Positions 37,346 to 44,820 of a stretch of 64,000 bases of DNA are shown here, piece by piece. The stretch lies in the NCBI RefSeq assembly GCF_022180385.2, contig NZ_BQME02000001.1, forward strand, positions 1-64,000, written 5' to 3'. The stretch's first letter is position 1; every line of letters begins with the position of its first letter. Under the pieces are notes generated by a model. The model did not search any database and was not told the DNA's origin. It saw only the letters and a program-made list of their open reading frames with translations. The stretch is from Paenibacillus sp. L3-i20. GTDB taxonomy: Bacteria > Bacillota > Bacilli > Paenibacillales > Paenibacillaceae. Position numbers and translations under genes: made by a program.

Positions 37346-38421
37346 ATGATCTTTCGGCGGACGTAATAAGCAAACATATGCTGCACGATTACTTTGCAAG
37401 CTGCAAAAATAGGAACAGCAAGAATCATGCCTACGATGCCCGCAATTTCTCCACCTACCAACAATGCAAAGATGATGAGCAAAGGATGCATATGGAGCGT
37501 CCTTCCTACGACTTGAGGTGAAATAACGTTGCCTTCGAGTATTTGGCATGCTGTATTAACAACTGCTACTAATATCATCATTTTTAGCGAAACAGTGGAA
37601 GCCATAAGAAGAGCAGGCGCTGCTCCAAAGAATGGACCCATATAGGGAATAACGTTCGTAATCGCAACAATGCCAGCAAGAAGTAATGCATAAGGCATTC
37701 CTATGAGCAAATATCCGCAGTAGGCTAACACACCAACGATAAGACAAACGAGAAATTGACCCCGTATGTAACTTCCCAGTGCGTGGTCAATATCCTTCAT
37801 TAATCTCACTGTGTTTTTGCGATGCGACTTAGGCACGTAAGTAATAACCGTTCGCTCGAACACATCAAAGTCCTTCAGAATGTAGAATGCAAGGAACGGA
37901 ATAATAAAGGCAATGAACACGAAACTAAGTACCTTGCCAATATTGTTTACGAAGTCGAACAACGCTTCAGATACCTTCTTCTCCAATCCGATTAATGCCT
38001 TATCAACACCATCCCGAAAGCTCTCTGGCAGGAATGAGGTGTTATTAATATCAGTAACCAAGTTCTGTGCCTTCATAGACAGTTCTGGAATATGGCGATT
38101 CAGTTCCTGCACTTGATTGACAAACATCGGAATTAAATTGACCAATAACACCGTAATAGCACCACAAAAAACAGCATAAATGAGCAATACAGCAATCGTC
38201 CTTGGCACCCTTCTCTCATGGAGCAAAGTTACGATCGGATTAAGCACATAGGAAATAATCATAGCAATAATAAAAGGTGCCAACACCGCTTTGAGAAAAT
38301 CATATATGGTAACAATTAAAGGCTTAAGCTGCATCAAAAAATAAATCGCGATAAGACTCAAAATGAAATAGATAAGCCACACAAAAAATCGGCTTTTCGT
38401 AAAACGTTCCATTCCTTGCAC
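37342..38421 (-). CDS. yrrI: AI-2E family transporter-like membrane protein (YrrI-like)
   Basis: 359 aa with about eight hydrophobic segments. AI-2E core: 'AFIIPFLAFYILKDFDVFERTV', 'LGSYIRGQFLVCLIVGVLAYCGYLLIGMPYALLLAGIVAITNVIPYMGPFFGAAPA' and 'QILEGNVISPQVVGRTLHMHPLLIIFALLVGGEIAGIVGMILAVPI'. The substrate is unknown. B. subtilis yrrI has the same position upstream of alaS. Confidence 0.83.
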   Translation of the reverse strand: MQGMERFTKSRFFVWLIYFILSLIAIYFLMQLKPLIVTIYDFLKAVLAPFIIAMIISYVLNPIVTLLHERRVPRTIAVLLIYAVFCGAITVLLVNLIPMFVNQVQELNRHIPELSMKAQNLVTDINNTSFLPESFRDGVDKALIGLEKKVSEALFDFVNNIGKVLSFVFIAFIIPFLAFYILKDFDVFERTVITYVPKSHRKNTVRLMKDIDHALGSYIRGQFLVCLIVGVLAYCGYLLIGMPYALLLAGIVAITNVIPYMGPFFGAAPALLMASTVSLKMMILVAVVNTACQILEGNVISPQVVGRTLHMHPLLIIFALLVGGEIAGIVGMILAVPIFAACKVIVQHMFAYYVRRKII

Positions 38422-38539
38422 CTCCGAACATCCACCTTCACCTTGCTCATGCCTATATCCTGCTCTTGCAAAGTCAATGCACTGCTAGTTCAGTATATGT
38501 ACAAGTTTACCCAATCATCCTTCTTTCACATATAAAAAA

Positions 38540-38569
38540 ACGTCCAAGCAGTGTACAATGCTTGGACGT
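38540..38569 (-). terminator. Terminator of the collagen-like protein gene
   Basis: ACGTCCAAGCA (38540-38550) and TGCTTGGACGT (38559-38569) form an 11-bp perfect stem; T-run follows on the minus strand. Confidence 0.93.
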
Positions 38570-38579
38570 GATTTATTTA

Positions 38580-40145
38580 CTAGAGCGTAATTTCAATACC
38601 AGCACTAGCATAACCATTAATCGAATTATTTAATTGTAATCCGGTTGAAGTTGCAGAAAAAACGAGCATGTAACGAGTGCCTGCCGTTACTGGAATGTTG
38701 AGGTTATTCAAAGTACCTTCGGACATTGCACCAATTGAGACAATGCCTGTTAGCTGTGGGAATAATGTTAGCAAAGTACCAGATACCGGGGTAAACAAGT
38801 TGGTTGAAGTTGCCTGATATAGTTCTACATTGATGGATACCGAAGTACCCAATAAAGCTTGAGCCGTATAAGTACTAAAAAATGCTGACAACGATCTTAT
38901 AACACCATTTTTAGGTGCAGTAAATGCAAAGTTTTTTTGCGATGTAATGTCGAAAACTCCATTACCGTTCTTTTGCAGACCACTAACTGAATTCCCAAAA
39001 CCTAAAGCAGCATACTGCCCAGATAGTCCTCCATTAATGGTTGTCAGACTAATTGGATCACCCGAAGCGAACGGAATAATTGTTGACGCTTGTGGACCTT
39101 GAATACCTTGAGGTCCTTGTGGGCCTGCTGGGCCTACTGGACCTGCTGGGCCTGCTAGACCTGTTGCACCATCGTTACCATCCTTGCCTGCTGGACCTGC
39201 TGAACCTGTTACACCATTCTTACCATCGATACCGTCCTTACCTGCTGGACCTGTCGCACCATTCTTACCATCATTACCGTCCTTGCCTGCTGGACCTGTC
39301 GTACCATTTTTACCATTGATACCGTCCTTGCCTGCTGGGCCTGCTGAACCTGTTGCACCATTCTTACCATCGATACCGTCCTTGCCTGCTGGACCTGTTG
39401 CACCATTCTTACCATCGATACCGTCCTTGCCTGCTGGACCTGTTGCACCATTCTTACCATCGATACCGTCCTTGCCTGCTGGACCTGTTGCTCCATCCTT
39501 CCCTGCTACACCGTCCTTGCCTTTTTCACCTGGGTCTCCCTTGTCACCTTTCGCACCTGTTGCACCCGTATCTCCTTTGTCACCCTTCGAGCCAGTCGAT
39601 CCAGAACTACCTGATGATCCCGATGGACCTTGAGGGCCAGTGTCACCTTTTGGTCCTTGAGGACCTGTTTCCCCTTTTTGACCTTGTGGTCCTGCTGGAC
39701 CTTCCTCACTGCTTATAATAATTACCGTTTGTTTTGTCTTATCCCATTCAACAACAGCACCAAACGTTTCTGCAATGAAACGTACCGGAACCATTATCCG
39801 CCCATTTTTTAATAATGGGGATTGATCTATTTGAACTTCAGTTATTTTCTCATCTTGAGTCAACTTCACCGTTTTCTTACCAACTGTGAACAATAGCGTA
39901 AGTTCATCCCAAGATACAGTAGCTGTTTTATCAGTACCGTTCCATTTAATGTCTGCTCCGAAAGCCTCTTCAATAAATTGAAGCGGCACCATTACATAAC
40001 CATTTACTTTAATAGGTGGAGAATCTACTTCCAACGTCTTTCCATTCACAACTAATGATAGACCTGCTGCTTGTACAGCCGGCACAACAAGAATACTTAG
40101 CAACATAACTAAAAAGGCCAGCTTACTTGTCCATTTCAAATTCAT
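38580..40145 (-). CDS. Secreted stalk-domain / collagen-like protein (exosporium BclB-like)
   Basis: About 521 aa from the ATG at 40145 (AGAAGGTG site). Signal peptide (1-25, ending 'VQAAG'). A stalk (copper-amine-oxidase-N-like) region follows as two modules ('LVVNGKTLEVDSPPIKVNGYVMVPLQFIEEAFGADIKW' and 'VPVRFIAETFGAVVEW'). About 200 residues of collagen Gly-X-Y triplets come next, then a globular C-terminus ('PFASGDPISLTTINGGLSGQYAALGFG') that resembles BclB-type exosporium glycoproteins. It probably forms trimeric surface fibres on spores or cells. Combining stalk modules with collagen is notable. It is inserted between otherwise conserved yrr genes. Confidence 0.75.
   Translation of the reverse strand: MNLKWTSKLAFLVMLLSILVVPAVQAAGLSLVVNGKTLEVDSPPIKVNGYVMVPLQFIEEAFGADIKWNGTDKTATVSWDELTLLFTVGKKTVKLTQDEKITEVQIDQSPLLKNGRIMVPVRFIAETFGAVVEWDKTKQTVIIISSEEGPAGPQGQKGETGPQGPKGDTGPQGPSGSSGSSGSTGSKGDKGDTGATGAKGDKGDPGEKGKDGVAGKDGATGPAGKDGIDGKNGATGPAGKDGIDGKNGATGPAGKDGIDGKNGATGSAGPAGKDGINGKNGTTGPAGKDGNDGKNGATGPAGKDGIDGKNGVTGSAGPAGKDGNDGATGLAGPAGPVGPAGPQGPQGIQGPQASTIIPFASGDPISLTTINGGLSGQYAALGFGNSVSGLQKNGNGVFDITSQKNFAFTAPKNGVIRSLSAFFSTYTAQALLGTSVSINVELYQATSTNLFTPVSGTLLTLFPQLTGIVSIGAMSEGTLNNLNIPVTAGTRYMLVFSATSTGLQLNNSINGYASAGIEITL
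39179..39500 (-). repeat. 45-bp minisatellite in the collagen domain
   Basis: Seven or so near-identical 45-bp units encode GPAGKDGIDGKNGAT-type 15-mers, some shortened or with GSA inserts. Near-identity at the DNA level implies recent expansion by unequal recombination. Confidence 0.9.
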
Positions 40146-40353
40146 CTTTATTCGACACCTTCTTTCAAATTGTGACTCTATTAATTGTTGATAGTCCAAA
40201 AAATAGTATATACGAATCATGGTAATATTATCTAGTAGTTATTAAGATTTACTAATTTTTATTTGTGACCATAATCGAAACAATAATGAATACTAATAAA
40301 AATCCTCAAAAATAATAAAAAACTTTCAGAGCTTATTGAAAATCCAAACAAAA

Positions 40354-40376
40354 AAAGACGACACAAGGTCGTCTTT
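40354..40376 (-). terminator. Terminator downstream of the zinc-ribbon gene
   Basis: AAAGACGAC and GTCGTCTTT form a 9-bp stem with a 5-nt loop, followed on the minus strand by a T-run. It ends the transcript of the small zinc-ribbon gene (40403-40606). Confidence 0.88.
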
Positions 40377-40402
40377 GAATTATTTTATCAAGTTGTGGCT
40401 CG

Positions 40403-40606
40403 TCAGTTCATATGTGCTTCTGTTGGAAATTCATCTTCAAAAAAGAGATCATCCAGCGAGCTAAGCGTGCCGTCCTCTTCCACTTGGTAAACGGACATTT
40501 TTTCTCCATTGACCGACAGTTCTATGAAACAACCCCAGCAATAAAACTGATGGGAACCAATTTTTCCGATATCTTTTGAATTACAGTTCGGACATCTCAT
40601 CATCAT
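40403..40606 (-). CDS. Small zinc-ribbon protein
   Basis: 67 aa from the ATG at 40606, with GGGAG six nt upstream. Four Cys in 'CPNCNSKDIGKIGSHQFYCWGC' form a CxxC...CxxC zinc ribbon. The rest is acidic ('LDDLFFEDEFPTE'). A longer frame to 40717 runs inside the PRC-barrel gene and is less credible. Function unknown; it lies 10 bp after the PRC-barrel gene and probably shares its transcript. Confidence 0.72.
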   Translation of the reverse strand: MMMRCPNCNSKDIGKIGSHQFYCWGCFIELSVNGEKMSVYQVEEDGTLSSLDDLFFEDEFPTEAHMN

Positions 40607-40616
40607 ACATTTCTCC

Positions 40617-41153
40617 CTATTCTGTGAAATTGGAAGCTGCGACAGGCTCCAATTCCGCTTCACTGACAGCAGGAACAATAATCGCGTCTTCCCCGAGCAA
40701 TACCATATCCGGATCACTCGGCGCTTTCAGCCATTTACGGCCCTCCATCAGATCCGAAACAAAACCGTCAGTAAGCTCATAGCCTACTATTTGTGTACCC
40801 TGAAATGGGTAAATATAAACATCTGACAGCAAACCAAGTTGTATTCCTTGAACCGTGACAACTGGAAAATCCTTTAACTTTACTATTCCAGTATAAAAAG
40901 CTCGTCCTATTTGCTTCGGCTTCATGGCTATTACGGCTTCTTCACTAGCAATTATGATCGCATCCTCACCGCAGCTCAGGATTTCACTCCATTGCACGAC
41001 TCGTATAGAAGTTGCAAACCACTTCGCATATTCGAGAATAAGTCCGTTTAAGCCCCAATGCTCATCAAACCAGGCATCCTTCACTGTACCGACATGTTTG
41101 CCGGAACGAATTACGATAACTGGTAGACCTATTAGCCCTTGGAGTTTGATCAC
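40617..41153 (-). CDS. yrrD: PRC-barrel domain protein (YrrD-like)
   Basis: 178 aa with two PRC-barrel modules: 'LQGLIGLPVIVIRSGKHVGTVKDAWFDEHWGLNGLIL' at the N-terminus and 'FPVVTVQGIQLGLLSDVYIYPFQGTQIVGYELTD' in the middle. Such barrels are small RNA- or protein-binding folds. It lies downstream of the cysteine desulfurase gene as in Bacillales. Confidence 0.83.
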   Translation of the reverse strand: MIKLQGLIGLPVIVIRSGKHVGTVKDAWFDEHWGLNGLILEYAKWFATSIRVVQWSEILSCGEDAIIIASEEAVIAMKPKQIGRAFYTGIVKLKDFPVVTVQGIQLGLLSDVYIYPFQGTQIVGYELTDGFVSDLMEGRKWLKAPSDPDMVLLGEDAIIVPAVSEAELEPVAASNFTE

Positions 41154-41169
41154 CTTGGATGGAGTCCTC

Positions 41170-42327
41170 CTACTTCTTATTGCGAAGGCGACTCACGATA
41201 CGAGCAACAATCGGAGCAGCTTCTTCTAGTTCCTCCAAAGTATTCCCCAAACCAAAGCTAAATCTTACAGCTGAATCCAGTCTTTCTTGTGACAAATTCA
41301 TTGCACGAAGTACATGTGATCTCTCCAATGACCCTGACGTGCATGCTGATCCACTGGCCGCTGCAATTCCCGCCATATCTAAATTCATCAACATCGACTC
41401 CGTATGTACACCAATGAAGCTGATATTCACGATATGAGGCAAACTATGGGTATTATGACCATTCACAACCAGCTCGACATCCGGTATAGCTTCATTAAGC
41501 AACTCTACCCATCTCTTACGAAGTGAATTCATAAAATGTTGCTTATTTTCGCGTTCGTTCACATAAATGTCAACGGCTTTCGCAAAACCAACAATTCCTG
41601 CCACATTTTCGGTCCCAGCACGACGTTTTCGTTCTTGCAATCCACCATGCTGCAATGATTCAAATGGCGTTCCAGCAGCTATATATAATGCCCCAACACC
41701 TTGTGGGCCGTTAATTTTGTGCGCAGAAAAGCTCATCAAATCGACTGGAAGCTCTCGCAAACGATAGTTCGTATAGGCCAACGTTTGAACTGCATCAACA
41801 TGAAATAATGCATTGCCAGCGTGAACAATTTCCCCAATTTCTTCAATAGGTTGAATTGTTCCCACTTCATTATTGCCGTGCATAATGCTCACAAGTGCTG
41901 TCTCAGGTCTCATCGCTTCTTTCACTTGCTCAGGATTTACTCTGCCTTCTCGATCAACGGGGAGAACTGTGAGAGAGAATCCTTCATTGTCCTTTAAATA
42001 TTCGCAAGTATGCAGAACAGCATGATGCTCCGTAGCAGCAGTAATAATATGCGATTTTCCACTTTTTCGTTGTGCCCTAGCCGCTCCGATTAAAGCAGTA
42101 TTGTCACTCTCTGTACCTCCAGAAGTGAACATCAATTCTGTAGAACTACAGCTAATCGCTCCCGAAATAAGATCACGCGCACGACTGAGCTCCCCTTTAG
42201 CTGCTCGTCCGTACGCGTGAATACTGGAGCCATTGCCGCCGGGACCTTGCATCAGCTCTACCATCGTCTTGATGACCTCAGGATGCATAGGTGTTGTAGC
42301 AGCATGATCAAAATAATATTTATTCAT
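41170..42327 (-). CDS. yrvO: Cysteine desulfurase (YrvO/IscS-like)
   Basis: 385 aa PLP enzyme. N-terminal 'YFDHAATTPMHPEVI', PLP His region 'TEHHAVLHTCEYL', Schiff-base Lys in 'SFSAHKINGPQGVGALYI' (near 203), and persulfide Cys in 'SGSACTSGSLERSHVL' (near 325). It supplies sulfur to MnmA for tRNA 2-thiouridine and possibly to other acceptors. In Bacillales this gene normally follows cymR directly; here the tailocin locus separates them by 18 kb. Confidence 0.92.
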   Translation of the reverse strand: MNKYYFDHAATTPMHPEVIKTMVELMQGPGGNGSSIHAYGRAAKGELSRARDLISGAISCSSTELMFTSGGTESDNTALIGAARAQRKSGKSHIITAATEHHAVLHTCEYLKDNEGFSLTVLPVDREGRVNPEQVKEAMRPETALVSIMHGNNEVGTIQPIEEIGEIVHAGNALFHVDAVQTLAYTNYRLRELPVDLMSFSAHKINGPQGVGALYIAAGTPFESLQHGGLQERKRRAGTENVAGIVGFAKAVDIYVNERENKQHFMNSLRKRWVELLNEAIPDVELVVNGHNTHSLPHIVNISFIGVHTESMLMNLDMAGIAAASGSACTSGSLERSHVLRAMNLSQERLDSAVRFSFGLGNTLEELEEAAPIVARIVSRLRNKK

Positions 42328-42600
42328 TATTGTTCACCCTTTTAATGAGGTTGCTGGATTGATTACAGTACCTAAAAGAGTATAGCACACCCGTCAAGAA
42401 CCCGCACTACGTATAGCATCTTTACAGTTTCTATGCATAAAAATGCGAATTCCAGCGAGCATTAATCGACATGCGTTAGATGGCGAAATTTAGTATGTTT
42501 GCAAAAATAATGTCGGATAATATATAATTATTTTGGAACTATTTAGGATATGTAGTCATAAAAGAAATAAAATATCGAAGAAAATAGGAGAGAAATTAAT

Positions 42601-43103
42601 TTGAAAAAAATCTTATTTTAGCGTCATTGTTAGCATTGACACTGGCATCAGGCTGCAGCAACTCTTATGAAACAGTCGATTCTGCAAATACGACATCCAC
42701 TACAACAAATGCTGCAGCAGAACAATCTGCAGATGCTATGGAAAAGTTTGACACTGCTGAGAAACTTGCGCTTGAGCACGTTACGGTCTTTATTAACGGA
42801 TCAGATGTAGAAACTAAGAAGAAATATATTGAGGAAAACATTCATCCGCATAGTAAAGCCGCATACCAGCTAGTTACAGCCGTTTTATCCAGTGATCAGA
42901 AATTTGTAAACCCGAAAGTAATTGAGACGATTGAACCTAAAGACAACAAGAAGGCCGATACACTTACTTTAATAAGGGATGACAACAACAAAGAGGTTAT
43001 TGTATATATCGTGGAGGATAAAATGAGTTGGGCTTTCTCATCAGAGGATGATTCTGAGGCATTAATGGTTGCTTTTGAAGAGGCACGATCTGAATTCAAA
43101 TAA
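42601..43103 (+). pseudogene. Small lipoprotein gene with 1-bp frameshift in the signal-peptide A-tract
   Basis: A TTG at 42601, 9-10 nt after AGGAG, begins a frame that stops after five codons because the poly-A run has seven A's. With eight A's it would read MKKNLILASLLALTLASGC, an ideal lipoprotein signal with lipobox ASGC. It would then continue for about 150 residues ('TAEKLALEHVTVFINGSDVETKKKYIEENIHPHSKAAYQLV...'). As it stands only a TTG at 42627 remains, giving a stunted signal. It may be a sequencing error, a phase-variable switch or a recent inactivation. The mature domain is not recognised. Confidence 0.7.
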
Positions 43104-43109
43104 GTAGAA

Positions 43110-43153
43110 GGGCTGTCACAAAGGTGAAATGCACCCTGTTAAGTAGACAGCCC
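43110..43153. terminator. Bidirectional terminator at the left end of the tailocin locus
   Basis: GGGCTGTC (43110-43117) pairs with GACAGCCC (43146-43153), with an inner GGTG/CACC stem. It separates the lipoprotein gene from the convergent amidase gene. Confidence 0.8.
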
Positions 43154-43183
43154 CGTTTTCTTTTTGTACAAATATTTCTCGAA

Positions 43184-43852
43184 TCAATTCTTTATATGAA
43201 CTGTTCTTTGGTCCCCATTCCACGTAACTTCCGCACCGAAAGCCTCTGCGAGTACTCTAATTGGTACACTTGTTACGCCGTTTTTTAACGTACCCTTCTG
43301 ATCGAGCATTTTCCCGTTAACAACAATTTTAATCTCATCATTAGATGGTTTGGGCTTTAACTGTAGCTTTTCCCTTACTTGGTTAATGAACATTTCCCAG
43401 CTTGTCCACTTGCCTTCATCATACATCAGCCTAGGACATAATTTTCCTGACCAATCATAATGACGGCGCAGCCGATCCACACCCCAACCACGCTCTTTGA
43501 GCATAGAAGCAATTAGTTCGATAGCTCTCTCGACAGTCTTTGCATAATTACCACTCTCGCAAATTTCAATACCGATAGATTTTCGATTGCCTGGTCCATG
43601 TCCATCCCCCGCATGCCAACCAACTTCGCTAAGAGGTAAGCATTCTATAGCCTCGTGCTCATCAACAACGATATGATAGGATGCTGTTCGAGCATTGCTC
43701 GGGTTTGTTAACCAAGCGCGTTCGTTAGCAGCATTGCTCTTTGGATTGCCTGTGTTATGAATCGTAAGCGTCTCGGCCTTCATGACAATACCCGGGCGTC
43801 GATTACATGGTGTAGATCGAGGAATGTGGTTTATTTTATACTGATTAGTCAT
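43184..43852 (-). CDS. N-acetylmuramoyl-L-alanine amidase (endolysin) with C-terminal stalk domain
   Basis: 222 aa. The Amidase_2 domain spans about 1-150, with zinc ligands in 'TIHNTGNP' (His) and 'RHYDWSGKLCPRLMY' (His and Cys), and 'SIGIEICESG' in between. The C-terminus (about 165-222) is one copper-amine-oxidase-N/stalk module ('IKIVVNGKMLDQKGTLKNGVTSVPIRVLAEAFGAEVTWNGDQRTVHIKN'), where a LysM or SH3 wall-binding domain would be usual. It cuts peptidoglycan stems to release particles. It overlaps the holin gene by 8 bp. Confidence 0.88.
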   Translation of the reverse strand: MTNQYKINHIPRSTPCNRRPGIVMKAETLTIHNTGNPKSNAANERAWLTNPSNARTASYHIVVDEHEAIECLPLSEVGWHAGDGHGPGNRKSIGIEICESGNYAKTVERAIELIASMLKERGWGVDRLRRHYDWSGKLCPRLMYDEGKWTSWEMFINQVREKLQLKPKPSNDEIKIVVNGKMLDQKGTLKNGVTSVPIRVLAEAFGAEVTWNGDQRTVHIKN

Positions 43853-44123
43853 CTTCAGCCCTCGCTTTTACTTGTTTGACAATTTGGTGGCCATATACTG
43901 CAAAAGCTCCCGCAAGAACCCCCTGTATAATCGCCTCGGCTTTCCACCCAATAAGCCAAATGGTGAGAAATAACGCTATTGCTGTAACCAGATATACGAT
44001 TGACCAATTAGGCACGTTAGGTGTTTGCTTGAGGATAAAGCCGCTCACCCAACATACAGCCACAACGATTAATAATTTTGCATCAATTAGTTGATAAATA
44101 ACGTTCCAATCCAAGTGGATCAC
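43845..44123 (-). CDS. Phage holin (Hol44/phage_holin_5_2-like)
   Basis: 92 aa. 'WNVIYQLIDAKLLIVVAVCWVSGFILKQTPNVPNWSIVYLVTAIAL' and 'EAIIQGVLAGAFAVYGHQIVKQ' give three hydrophobic helices and a charged C-terminal tail. Resembles the superfamily V holins of Firmicute phages. It would permeabilise the membrane and let the amidase reach the wall. Located between the XhlA-like gene and the amidase. Confidence 0.83.
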   Translation of the reverse strand: MIHLDWNVIYQLIDAKLLIVVAVCWVSGFILKQTPNVPNWSIVYLVTAIALFLTIWLIGWKAEAIIQGVLAGAFAVYGHQIVKQVKARAEDD

Positions 44124-44132
44124 TCCTCAAAT

Positions 44133-44435
44133 TTAGATGTCGTCTTTACTGCCGTCAAGTCTGTTAATTCTTTTATGCGCTTGTTTAACCGACTCTTCCA
44201 GACGAATAACTTGTCCAGACAATGCTTCAAAACGTTGTCCTTGCATACGTTGCTCCAGTCGCATATCATCAACACCGCGTTTAATATAATCAACGTCGGT
44301 TTTTAAAACGGCATCATTGCCAGCGTCAGACTTTGTGCTAAATTTGATCGCTCGATTAAGTCCAATCCAACCCAATGTAATCGTACTAACAATGCCAGTT
44401 GCAGTTATAAGCATCATAATGGTTGATAGCTGCAT
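44133..44435 (-). CDS. XhlA-like lysis-associated membrane protein
   Basis: About 100 aa from the ATG at 44435, preceded by GGGAGGAG. One hydrophobic segment (about 4-25) is followed by a coiled coil ('YIKRGVDDMRLEQRMQGQRFEALSGQVIRLEESVKQAHKRI'). Position before the holin matches xhlA of PBSX, although in PBSX the hydrophobic segment lies at the C-terminus, so this is a positional and structural analogue rather than a sure homologue. Confidence 0.65.
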   Translation of the reverse strand: MQLSTIMMLITATGIVSTITLGWIGLNRAIKFSTKSDAGNDAVLKTDVDYIKRGVDDMRLEQRMQGQRFEALSGQVIRLEESVKQAHKRINRLDGSKDDI

Positions 44436-44455
44436 GCATTCTCCTCCCATAATAA

Positions 44456-44480
44456 AAGCCCCGCCGATTTGGCGGGGCTT
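44456..44480 (-). terminator. Terminator in front of the lysis cassette
   Basis: AAGCCCCGCC and GGCGGGGCTT form a 10-bp perfect stem with a 5-nt loop, followed on the minus strand by TTTATTAT. It stands between the fibre/XkdX genes and the lysis genes, which continue in the same direction. Confidence 0.9.
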
Positions 44481-44503
44481 ACTAGATTTTTCAACTTCTT
44501 TTT

Positions 44504-44638
44504 TTACTCAGATGGAGTTACAGGTGGATTTTTCTCTGCAATTAACGCTGCTCGATATGGCACTGGTACAAATTCAATAAGCAAACGACCTGATTCAACT
44601 GCTGTCCGATACATACCAAGGTAAATTTCATTAAGCAT
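44504..44638 (-). CDS. Small XkdX-like tail protein
   Basis: 44 aa from the ATG at 44638, with GGAGGTG eight nt upstream. 'MLNEIYLGMYRTAVESGRLL' and 'VPVPYRAALIAEKNPPVTPSE' resemble the short XkdX family found after tail fibre genes in PBSX-like elements. The function is unknown. Overlaps the preceding gene by 8 bp. Confidence 0.65.
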   Translation of the reverse strand: MLNEIYLGMYRTAVESGRLLIEFVPVPYRAALIAEKNPPVTPSE

Positions 44639-44819
44639 GCGGAACACCTCCTTTCTCAAGTGTTTCAATTCGTTTCCGCAAATAGTCAACTTCCGACATC
44701 ACTAGAGTTAATAGCATCGTGGCCATCTCCATGTTAATTTGATGTGTACTTTTTTGTGGGAGTACGTCAATACCCTTTGAATTTAAATACTCTACAACCG
44801 TTTGTAATGTTGGTTGCAT
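44631..44819 (-). CDS. Small coiled-coil tail-region protein
   Basis: 62 aa. 'TVVEYLNSKGIDVLPQKSTHQINMEMATMLLTLVMSEVDYLRKRIETLEKGG' predicts an N-terminal helix and a C-terminal short coiled coil. It begins 2 bp after the fibre stop codon. Not recognised; it may be a fibre chaperone or a small structural protein. Confidence 0.6.
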   Translation of the reverse strand: MQPTLQTVVEYLNSKGIDVLPQKSTHQINMEMATMLLTLVMSEVDYLRKRIETLEKGGVPHA

Positions 44820-44820
44820 A

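Noticed and set aside
39184..39633. A Pro-rich 149-codon plus-strand frame opposite the collagen domain
   Set aside because: It is the mirror of Gly-X-Y codons; the collagen-like reading has signal peptide, domains and terminator.
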